Assembly (NCBI GenBank): GCA_025453925.1
Contig: JALOPK010000221.1
Coordinates: forward strand, 1 to 5,805
Length of the DNA stretch: 5,805 nt
From: Candidatus Eiseniibacteriota bacterium
GTDB lineage: Bacteria > JAFGKV01
Reading direction: 5' to 3'
Below are positions 1 to 5,714 of the stretch, one piece after another; within the stretch, counting starts at the first letter, position 1, and each line of letters starts with the position of its first letter. The position numbers and the translations under genes were made by a program. The notes beneath the pieces are model-generated. The model was not told the origin of the DNA and did not search any database. It worked only from the letters and a program-made list of their open reading frames with translations.

Positions 1-940
1 CCGGAGCAGCCAGAAGAACGGCATAGGGCACCATGCGCACCGCCTTGAGGCTCAGGATGCCGAACCCCGCCAGCACCACGGCGTCCCACCGGCGGCGACC
101 TCGGCCGGGAATGAGGAGCAGGAGAGCCGATACGCCAAGGTAGATCCAGAACCCCGGCATCTGGTGCAGCGACACCCCCATCCATTCCGTGACCTGCATG
201 CGGTCGGGTGCCTGCGCCTTCAGAATGCTCAGGAGCGGCAGGACGATGCGCCATCCGTAGGGATTCAGGAGCAGCCCGCCCATCGCCGCGGCCACGGTCT
301 TGACCCGGTCGGTACGAAGCACACCTCCGGCGAGGGTGAAGCCAAGCACCAGAATGCCCAGCGTTCCCGAGTGGACATTCGCCCAGAGCGCGAACAGGAC
401 CGCGACCCCCGCCGCGCGCCATCTGCGCGGCTCGTCGATCCACCACACCAGCAACGGCGCCAGCAGGAGCGACCACAGGTGGGGCCGGACCAGCAAGTGA
501 AACTCGGACAGGAGCAGCGCCGGCGCCGCTGCAATCACCAGCGCCCAGTACGCCCCTCGAACCCGGCCTCGGAACTGCGCGAGGAGCATCAAGGCGGTTC
601 CCCACACGAATGCCACCCGAAGCAGGCTCAACGCCGCGAGCGAACCGGAGCGATATGCCCCCCAGAACGCCAGCTCGGCGAGCCACTCGTAGTCCGTCCA
701 CGGCGCGCCGCCCTCGGTGAACGTGAAGGGATCCTGCCGGGGAACGTCGTGGTGGTGCACGATCCACCGCCCTACCGCGAGATTCCTCCAGACATCGTAG
801 TTGGAGGCGGGGCCCCAGCCGAGCACCCATGACATCGCGCCAAGGAGAAGCACGGCCCCAAGGAGAGAAGCCCGCCCCGCCGCGCGGGGGAAGCCCGCGC
901 CCACTGTTGACTTCCCGGCGTCTGCGTCGTTAGATGTCAT
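1..940 (-). CDS. Polytopic membrane protein, GT-C (mannosyltransferase-like) type; partial, C-terminus beyond left edge
   Basis: An uninterrupted minus-strand frame runs from ATG at 940-938 to the window edge (313 codons, no stop). The start has a GGAAG sequence five bases upstream on its own strand. A short charged N-terminus is followed by a first membrane segment (about residues 25-43). Next comes a polar loop with YDVWRN (48-53), GRWIVHHHDVP (57-67), QDPFTFTEGG (69-78) and PWTDYEWLAELAFW (80-93). Several more hydrophobic segments follow (about 100-121, 129-147, 154-168, 176-208, 214-226, 264-278, 287-310), with WANVHSG (186-192), LNPYG (225-229) and TEW (251-253). This pattern is typical of uncharacterised bacterial membrane proteins with a GT-C-like fold, which are thought to transfer sugars from lipid-linked donors at the outer face of the inner membrane. 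Substrate and catalytic residues cannot be assigned from a fragment. It is transcribed divergently from the downstream operon, so a shared function is not implied. Confidence 0.85.
   Translation of the reverse strand, partial: MTSNDADAGKSTVGAGFPRAAGRASLLGAVLLLGAMSWVLGWGPASNYDVWRNLAVGRWIVHHHDVPRQDPFTFTEGGAPWTDYEWLAELAFWGAYRSGSLAALSLLRVAFVWGTALMLLAQFRGRVRGAYWALVIAAAPALLLSEFHLLVRPHLWSLLLAPLLVWWIDEPRRWRAAGVAVLFALWANVHSGTLGILVLGFTLAGGVLRTDRVKTVAAAMGGLLLNPYGWRIVLPLLSILKAQAPDRMQVTEWMGVSLHQMPGFWIYLGVSALLLLIPGRGRRRWDAVVLAGFGILSLKAVRMVPYAVLLAAP
907..936 (+). promoter_or_regulatory. Possible sigma-70-like promoter for the four-gene operon
   Basis: TTGACT at 907-912 matches the -35 consensus at five of six positions. 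Seventeen bases downstream, TTAGAT (930-935) is a weak -10 (three of six); TAGATG at 931-936 is equally weak with an 18-base spacer. A start near 942 would leave a leader of about 45 bases before the TTG at 988. The site lies within the first codons of the divergent membrane-protein gene. The weak -10 keeps confidence low. Confidence 0.22.
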
Positions 941-973
941 ACTAGCTTCCACGCTTTTTCCTGCCGATTTCCC

Positions 974-980
974 GAAGGAG
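974..980 (+). promoter_or_regulatory. Shine-Dalgarno sequence supporting the TTG start at 988
   Basis: GAAGGAG sits seven bases before TTG 988, an ideal spacing. It is the main argument for the long form of the first operon protein, and it conflicts with the signal-peptide evidence that favours a start near 1106-1130. Confidence 0.5.
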
Positions 981-987
981 ATTTCAG

Positions 988-2118
988 TTGTCGATCACTC
1001 ATGCCACCTCGGTGTCCGAGCGCCGGCTTGCCGTGCGCCTTCGTCCGCCTCGGGGGTCGCGGAATGCCACTCCGGACAATCTCAACAGGCGATCGCCTCG
1101 GCGCAATGGAGGGGCGGCTTCCGGGCTGCATGGTTTCCGCGGTCTCCGTCTTCCTGCGATCGCATCGCTGGCGGGATGCGCCGGGCTCATACTGCGATGC
1201 GGCCAGGCGGATCCTTCCATCGGCCCTCCGCTCGCCACCGGGAGCATCGTTGTCACCAGCGCCCCCGATTCCGCGGCCATCTATCTCGACCGCCTGCAGA
1301 TGGGGCTCGTCACCCCGGATACCCTCGAAGAGATTCCGCCGGGGCTCCACTGGGTCACCGTGGAGAAGCCCGGATTCACGCCGATGCCCTGTTCGCTTCA
1401 GGTCCAGGTGAGCGCCGGGACGACGGCTTCCGCGCACTTCGAGCTCACGGCCGCGTCGCCCCGGCCCGTCCTGTTCGAGAGCTTCACCAATACCGGCTGC
1501 ATGCCCTGTGCCGAGGCCAACCCGATGTTGTACGCGTTGGTCGACGGGCAGGGGATCGACCGGGTGGTCCTCCTGGAATTCCACCCCGGATTCCCCAGTC
1601 CGCTTGACCCCTTCTATCTTGCCCAACGGGTGCTCATGGACGGCCGTGTCGCCCTCAACGGCGTCGCGCAGGCCCCATGGCTCGTGGTGGAGGGTACGAC
1701 CGGGCTGCAGCCCGTCTCGGAGCAGGACGTACAGGCAGCCCTGGCGGCAGCCGTGCCGCAGAACGCGGTCGACCTCATCCTCGCCGCGCAGATCTCCGGC
1801 AGCGCCCTCACCTGCTCGCTGGGCGCCGCGGCGGCCGTCCCGGGCACGTACACGCTGACCGTGTTCGCCGCCGACGATCTGGAGGAGTTCGAGACCGCGC
1901 CGGGCAGCAATGGCGAAAAGGAGTTCCGGCACGTGGTGCGCGGGGTCATGCCGGTGCCGTGCGGGGAGGAAGCCGAGCTCTCCTCCACCGTCGTCTGGCG
2001 GGTGTGGAGCACGGTGCTTTCCTGGCATCAGGAGGGTGAGCCCGTGACCATTGTCGCCCACGCCCGGAGGTCGGATTCCCCCGTCACCGTGGGGCTCGAT
2101 GTTCAGCAACTGCCGTAA
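988..2118 (+). CDS. PEGA-domain, Omp28-like thioredoxin-fold putative lipoprotein (376 aa as read; start doubtful)
   Basis: From TTG 988 the product has an Arg-rich lead of about 60 residues, then a lipobox LAGC with the lipidated cysteine at C64. A PEGA domain follows (about 85-154: GSIVVTSAPDSAAIYLD, then PPGLHWVTVEKPGF). An Omp28/thioredoxin-like domain comes next (about 160-258) with FESFTNTGCMPC (C171, C174), the family-typical LDPFY (206-210) and an APW segment placing P230 near the expected cis-proline. The C-terminal part (260-376) is beta-rich with FRHVVRGVM (313-321), like the C-terminal region of Omp28-related proteins. The predicted location is the inner face of the outer membrane or the periplasm. 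The role is probably thiol/disulfide exchange or a structural thioredoxin fold; the partner is unknown. The N-terminus is suspect: frame and third-position GC suggest a one-base disruption near 1154-1156 (see findings). A gap of 31 bases separates it from the next gene. Confidence 0.85.
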   Translation: MSITHATSVSERRLAVRLRPPRGSRNATPDNLNRRSPRRNGGAASGLHGFRGLRLPAIASLAGCAGLILRCGQADPSIGPPLATGSIVVTSAPDSAAIYLDRLQMGLVTPDTLEEIPPGLHWVTVEKPGFTPMPCSLQVQVSAGTTASAHFELTAASPRPVLFESFTNTGCMPCAEANPMLYALVDGQGIDRVVLLEFHPGFPSPLDPFYLAQRVLMDGRVALNGVAQAPWLVVEGTTGLQPVSEQDVQAALAAAVPQNAVDLILAAQISGSALTCSLGAAAAVPGTYTLTVFAADDLEEFETAPGSNGEKEFRHVVRGVMPVPCGEEAELSSTVVWRVWSTVLSWHQEGEPVTIVAHARRSDSPVTVGLDVQQLP

Positions 2119-2137
2119 GTTCGTCGTAAGACAACGT

Positions 2138-2142
2138 GGAGG
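2138..2142 (+). promoter_or_regulatory. Shine-Dalgarno GGAGG that fixes the next start at GTG 2150
   Basis: GGAGG lies exactly seven bases before GTG 2150-2152. The in-frame GTG at 2144 is one base away and the ATG at 2165 is 22 bases away, so 2150 is the best start. It also gives a clean signal peptide. Confidence 0.75.
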
Positions 2143-2149
2143 TGTGCGC

Positions 2150-3451
2150 GTGCGCGTCATATTGATGGCTGCTTCGGTTCTTCTCACCTCGCTGCCGCTC
2201 GAGGCGGATGTCCACGTCACCATGGACCGGTACGCCTGTGTGGCGGAGCCGACGAGCCAGACCGGGCTGGCGGTGGATTTCTACGGAGATGTGTCGAACA
2301 CGGGAACGTCTGCCGTGTCCCTGACGTGCAAGCTGGCGACGAGCCAGCCTCAGGAATGGCTGCCGCCGGGCGTGTGCATCGGGGTGTCGTGTTTTCCATC
2401 GGACATGGAGTTCACCGTGGAACTCCCGCCGAACAGCCAGGACGAGATACACCTGACCTTCTATCCATACGACTCTGCGGGCAAGGGGATCTACTGGTTC
2501 CGGTTCGCCCATGACGCGATGGCGGACAGCGCACGCATGGAGGTTCTCTCCGGCGTGCCTTCGCTGCTCGTTGACGACGACGACGGCGATGCCTCCGAGA
2601 CCTTCGTGGAGCGGGCGCTACCGGCAGACCGGGCATTCCTCACGTGGAGCCAGGATCTGGAGCCCCTGGCGTCCTCCGACGTCGCGCTGCTGGAACGGAT
2701 CATGTGGATCACGGGTGGCTCCCCCGCGGGGTGTCTGTCCCAGGACGAGGCCGATGTGCTCACCGCGCTGCTGGAAAGCGGAGGCAAGGTGCTCCTGTCG
2801 GGGCAGAACGCGCTGGAGGGCGAAGTCGGAGCGGAGTTCGGGCAGGGAGAACTGGGTGCGACCGTCGAGGCTGCCTCGGTCGACTCCCGCCACATCCAGG
2901 GCGCGGCGGGTACCTCCTTCGAGATCGTTTCCTTTGACATCGCCGGGGGCGACGGCGCGGACAACCAGACATCCCCCGACGTTCTTGCCGCCAACGGCAC
3001 CGCCTTCCGAGCCCTGCGCTATGGAAGCGGCGAAGTCTCCGCGGTGGCGAGGGTAGGGCTCGCGGGCCGCCGCAGTCTCGCCTGCGGATTCGGCGTGGAG
3101 GCCTGCGCCGACTCGACCGTTCTGGAGGGCTCGCTGGATCTGCTGCTCGACTGGCTGGATGGGTTGGTGGCCGGAGACAACGCCCCGCGGGAGCGGCCTC
3201 TCGCACTCCGGGTGCGCCCGAATCCCACCGGCGGGGTCATCACCGTGGATCTCTCGGCGCCCGAGGGAGGCATCGCCCGGATCTGGCTCACCGATCTCTC
3301 CGGTCGCCTGGCCGGCGAACTCCATCACGGCGTCTGGTCTGCGCGGCCGCTCAGGCTGCCCCGCCTTCCGCGGGGGACGTACCTGCTCTGCGTCGAAACA
3401 CCCACCCATGCCGCTTCACAACCGCTGGTCATCCTGGAGGAAACTCGATGA
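2150..3451 (+). CDS. Secreted protein with Ig-like, GATase1-like and T9SS-type C-terminal sorting domains
   Basis: The GTG start gives 433 aa. The signal peptide is about residues 1-19 (MRVILMAASVLLTSLPLEA). A beta-rich Ig-like domain (about 20-135) contains EWLPPGVC and a cysteine pair C76-x4-C81. A middle region (about 138-338) begins LLVDDDDGD and has IMWITGGSPAG (184-194) and GGKVLLSGQN (211-220). This is the Rossmann-like layout often seen before sorting domains in FCB secreted proteins, usually described as glutamine-amidotransferase-like. No catalytic Cys-His-Glu triad is obvious, so enzymatic activity is not claimed. The C-terminal domain (about 350-430) has VRPNPTGG, LTDLSGRLAGEL, LPRLPRGTYLLCVE and a final PLVILEE. 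This matches the T9SS type A sorting / FlgD-like Ig pattern and implies surface delivery or release. The stop overlaps the next start (ATGA at 3448-3451). The natural substrate is unknown. Confidence 0.88.
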   Translation: MRVILMAASVLLTSLPLEADVHVTMDRYACVAEPTSQTGLAVDFYGDVSNTGTSAVSLTCKLATSQPQEWLPPGVCIGVSCFPSDMEFTVELPPNSQDEIHLTFYPYDSAGKGIYWFRFAHDAMADSARMEVLSGVPSLLVDDDDGDASETFVERALPADRAFLTWSQDLEPLASSDVALLERIMWITGGSPAGCLSQDEADVLTALLESGGKVLLSGQNALEGEVGAEFGQGELGATVEAASVDSRHIQGAAGTSFEIVSFDIAGGDGADNQTSPDVLAANGTAFRALRYGSGEVSAVARVGLAGRRSLACGFGVEACADSTVLEGSLDLLLDWLDGLVAGDNAPRERPLALRVRPNPTGGVITVDLSAPEGGIARIWLTDLSGRLAGELHHGVWSARPLRLPRLPRGTYLLCVETPTHAASQPLVILEETR

Positions 3452-3960
3452 TACTCCTCGCCATTCTGTTGCTGGCCCTCCCCGGAGTCGTCCGTGCGGA
3501 TGACGCGCCTGCGTTCTGCCTTCCCGATCTCTCCCGGGAGAAGATCTGCCTGGATGAGCTCATCGAGAAGGGCCCCGTCGTGCTGGATTTCTGGGCAACA
3601 TGGTGCGCGCCATGCGTGAGGGCACTCCCGCACCTTCAGGCGTTGAGCGAGGAGTTTGCCGACCGTGGAGTGACCGTCGTCGGGATATGCGCGGATACGC
3701 CGAAGACGGTCTCCCAGCTGCCCCAGTTTGTGCGGGGCAGGAAGCTGACCTTCACGATCCTTCTGGACACCGACAATGCCGTGATGCGCAAGTACAAGAT
3801 CGCGAACCTGCCGTACACCTGCATTATCGACACCAGTGGCGCGCTGGTCTACTCGCACCTCGGCTACAAGCCGGGAGATGAGCGTGAGCTCCGGAGTCGC
3901 CTCATTGATCTTCTGGGAGTCGCCAGCGGGGCGGCCGGCGCGGGGAGTTCCGCGAAGTGA
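3448..3960 (+). CDS. TlpA/ResA-type periplasmic thioredoxin-like protein (CAPC)
   Basis: The 170-aa product starts at ATG 3448 with GGAGG (3436-3440) seven bases upstream, overlapping the previous stop by four bases. An N-terminal signal (about 1-17, MILLAILLLALPGVVRA) exports it to the periplasm. The TlpA/ResA-like domain follows: LPDLSREKICLDEL (25-38), VVLDFWATWCAPC (44-56; active-site C53 and C56), VTVVGICAD (75-83), and the cis-proline loop NLPYTCIID (120-128; P122). HLGYKPGDERELRSRL (137-152) is a common ending in FCB homologues. The family reduces disulfides in exported proteins, using electrons from a CcdA/DsbD-type membrane protein not present in this window. Four extra cysteines (C24, C34, C81, C125) occur where relatives usually have other residues. 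The family call is firm; the substrate is inferred only from neighbours. Confidence 0.95.
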   Translation: MILLAILLLALPGVVRADDAPAFCLPDLSREKICLDELIEKGPVVLDFWATWCAPCVRALPHLQALSEEFADRGVTVVGICADTPKTVSQLPQFVRGRKLTFTILLDTDNAVMRKYKIANLPYTCIIDTSGALVYSHLGYKPGDERELRSRLIDLLGVASGAAGAGSSAK

Positions 3961-5447
3961 GTCGCTGGCTCGTCTCGCTGGTCATTGTCTCCGCGGGCGT
4001 CGCATGGGCCTCCGTCGACGCGGGCGGCGGCACCATCAGCATCGGGAACAGCCTCCGCTACTCTCTCAGCCAGGAGACCAACGAAGAGATCCTCGAGGAT
4101 TACTTCGATGTGGACTACACGCACGGCCCGTTTCTGGCGCGGCTCCGGTATGAAGTGTTCCAGCCATCGGAAGAGCGCCGGGACCGGGAGGGTCAGGTCT
4201 TCCGCGCGGTCGGCGGGGAGACCCAATGGGGCACACTGTGGGTCGGCAACTTCTACGGGCTCTTCGGCAAGGGGATGGCCTTCCACGGCTATGAAGACCG
4301 GGACCTCCGTGTCGATACTTCCCTGGACGGGCTAAGTCTGGATCTGGAACACGGGCCCGCGTCGCTGAAGGCATTCTCGGGAAGGACGGCCGCCCACACT
4401 ACGGTGTTTCACGGCGCTGATGCGGAGGTGCGCCCCCTCGCGGGGTTGGCGCTGGGCGGCAGCTACCTCTCCCGCCGCCAGACGTCATCAACGGGGTACG
4501 TCGCGCCTGATCTGGAGTTGGGCACCGGTCGCATTGACGTCAACGTCAATCCGGTCGGATGCTTCGGTCTCGATGTGGGGCCCACCTACCTGTCCGCCGA
4601 GGCGGGCCAGCGCTCCAGGAGCGGGGCCGCGGAGAGGGGAGAGGGGTGGTTTGCAGCAGTGGGGACCTCCCTGCTCGGCGCCGCGGTGGGATTCGAGTAC
4701 AAGGACTACCTGCACATGGGCGTGGTGGCTGAAGGCAAGGAATACACGACACCGCCTCCGGCTGCCATGGAGCACGCCTGGACGCTCCTGGCCCGTCACT
4801 CCCACGAGCTGAATCCCGACGACGAGAAGGGCTTCCTCGGCCGGTTGGAGTGGCAGGCCACGGACATCTTCGGGCTGACTGCGTCCTACTCGGTGGCGCA
4901 GGACCAGCGCGACACCGAGGTGTTCAGCGAGGCGATGGCGGAAGCCCGGATCGCGGAAGTCTCCAGAACGCCCGTCACGGTGGCATGCGCGCGCACGGAG
5001 GAATTCCTCGGCGTCGCGCCCACCGCCGATCGGAATGTGGATGACCGGCGCACCCATCTCACGTTCATCGGTGACGTCACATTTCCCCTCCATGGTCCCT
5101 GGACCGGGCGGTTCTCGGGGGAGCACCAGCACACCGATGGTGATGCGGTCGGTGAGTTCGATCTCGAACACCTGGAGCTGGAAGTGTCGCGTTCACCGGG
5201 AATCAGCGTCGCGCTGGTGGGCGAATTCAGCAATGTCTCCCGGATCCAGCAGGACTTGCCCTGGCTGTCGGTGTTCGAGGAGCAGACATCCTGGTTCTCG
5301 GCGCAGTGCGTGCTCGACATTGCCCCCGGGCACCAGTTGCGAGTCGTGGCAGGGTCGCGCCCCGAGGGTAAGGTTTGCGCCGGCGGCGCCTGCCGGACGG
5401 TACCGGCGTTCAAAGGGATCGAGGCCCAGCTGTCCAGCCTATTCTGA
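3957..5447 (+). CDS. Outer-membrane beta-barrel protein, DUF6029-like, with C-terminal CxGGxC motif
   Basis: GTG 3957 overlaps the upstream TGA (GTGA), with GGAG at 3944-3947 nine bases before it. The product is 496 aa with a signal peptide (about 1-19, MSRWLVSLVIVSAGVAWAS). The rest alternates polar and hydrophobic residues with many Gly and aromatic residues in a repeating beta-strand pattern, and it ends in phenylalanine (F496), as outer-membrane barrels do. The segment FGKGMAFHGYEDRDLRVDT (103-121), followed by LDGLSLDLEHGP, resembles the conserved N-terminal part of DUF6029-type proteins of Bacteroidetes and relatives. Close to the C-terminus is VCAGGACRTVPAFKG (473-487), with C474 and C479 four residues apart. 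Three other cysteines (C202, C344, C451) are scattered. Barrel character is well supported; the DUF6029 label comes from recalled family features and should be confirmed by profile search. The function of the family is unknown. It is the last gene of the operon. Confidence 0.88.
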   Translation: MSRWLVSLVIVSAGVAWASVDAGGGTISIGNSLRYSLSQETNEEILEDYFDVDYTHGPFLARLRYEVFQPSEERRDREGQVFRAVGGETQWGTLWVGNFYGLFGKGMAFHGYEDRDLRVDTSLDGLSLDLEHGPASLKAFSGRTAAHTTVFHGADAEVRPLAGLALGGSYLSRRQTSSTGYVAPDLELGTGRIDVNVNPVGCFGLDVGPTYLSAEAGQRSRSGAAERGEGWFAAVGTSLLGAAVGFEYKDYLHMGVVAEGKEYTTPPPAAMEHAWTLLARHSHELNPDDEKGFLGRLEWQATDIFGLTASYSVAQDQRDTEVFSEAMAEARIAEVSRTPVTVACARTEEFLGVAPTADRNVDDRRTHLTFIGDVTFPLHGPWTGRFSGEHQHTDGDAVGEFDLEHLELEVSRSPGISVALVGEFSNVSRIQQDLPWLSVFEEQTSWFSAQCVLDIAPGHQLRVVAGSRPEGKVCAGGACRTVPAFKGIEAQLSSLF

Positions 5448-5458
5448 GAGGGAAGCCG

Positions 5459-5491
5459 GCCGGTCCTCCGCTCGGATCGCGGTGGACCGGC
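5459..5491 (+). terminator. Strong GC-rich hairpin 12 bases after the last operon stop; probable terminator
   Basis: GCCGGTCC (5459-5466) pairs with GGACCGGC (5484-5491). After one T-T mismatch, CCGC (5468-5471) pairs with GCGG (5479-5482), leaving a seven-base loop (TCGGATC). The stem is twelve pairs in all. No T run follows, only a pyrimidine-rich stretch, so it would be a hairpin of the tail-less kind or an mRNA 3'-end stabiliser. Its position directly after the operon supports a 3'-end role. Confidence 0.5.
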
Positions 5492-5555
5492 GATTCCTCG
5501 CTCCCCGATCTTCCCACCTTTCCGCGGTCTCCGCCCGTGTCTGACGCCACGGGAG

Positions 5556-5575
5556 GGACGCGCTCCGTCGCGTCC
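5556..5575. repeat. Perfect 7-bp inverted repeat (stem-loop) in the intergenic tail
   Basis: GGACGCG (5556-5562) and CGCGTCC (5569-5575) are exact reverse complements around the six-base loop CTCCGT. No gene overlaps it. In GC-rich DNA a stem of this length can occur by chance, so no function is assigned. Confidence 0.45.
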
Positions 5576-5589
5576 GACCTGCCTTCGAC

Positions 5590-5624
5590 CTCGAGCGTGC
5601 GCCAGGCCGACACCTGGCCTCGAG
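5590..5624. repeat. Two-part inverted repeat (CTCGAG / GCCAGG arms)
   Basis: GCCAGG (5601-5606) pairs with CCTGGC (5613-5618) around a six-base loop. The outer CTCGAG copies (5590-5595 and 5619-5624) can also pair, leaving a five-base bulge on the left side only. It could be part of a structured leader, a second terminator or a protein site; nothing here decides between these. Confidence 0.4.
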
Positions 5625-5690
5625 AGGTGGTCCCGTATGACCGCGGTGGGCAACACGCTCCATTCCCGAGTCCCCCGGCTCGATTGTGGG

Positions 5691-5714
5691 CACTATTCTA
5701 ACGTTAGAATAGTG
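5691..5714. promoter_or_regulatory. Perfect 24-bp AT-rich palindrome, probable operator
   Basis: The half-site CACTATTCTAAC (5691-5702) is followed immediately by its exact reverse complement (5703-5714), with no mismatch and no spacer. The core is conspicuously AT-rich in an otherwise GC-rich tail. TAGAAT (5705-5710) inside it resembles a -10 box, with a poor -35 candidate TTGTGG (5684-5689) 15 bases upstream. This is the expected look of a dimeric repressor site overlapping a promoter. The regulator and controlled gene are not in the window, and I do not recognise the half-site as that of a specific family. Confidence 0.6.

Noticed and set aside
164-832. Plus-strand open frame of 222 codons
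   Set aside because: It lies antisense to the membrane-protein gene, its product is Gln/Arg/Pro-rich with no recognisable domain, and the minus strand gives a coherent hydrophobic protein with family motifs.
1087-1164. Two GCGATCGC octamers (1089-1096 and 1156-1163), resembling the cyanobacterial HIP1 repeat
   Set aside because: Only two copies 67 bases apart, and no other sign of cyanobacterial origin; short GC-rich palindromes are expected at this composition. The first may matter only if the region is non-coding.
937-2223. Long minus-strand open frame (428 codons) opposite the lipoprotein gene
   Set aside because: It is a shadow frame common in high-GC DNA; the product is Arg/Gly/His-rich without domains, while the plus strand has PEGA and Omp28-like motifs.
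2618-3409. Minus-strand open frame (263 codons) opposite the sorted-protein gene
   Set aside because: No recognisable features; the plus strand encodes a signal peptide and a sorting domain.
4533-4550. Inverted repeat ATTGACGT / ACGTCAAT
   Set aside because: It falls inside the barrel gene where codons spell the alternating IDVNVN strand; the repeat is explained by coding for alternating residues.
5691-5714. Palindrome as a Rho-independent terminator
   Set aside because: The stem would be AT-rich with a four-base ACGT loop and no T tract on either side, and it lies 244 bases past the stop; an operator fits better.
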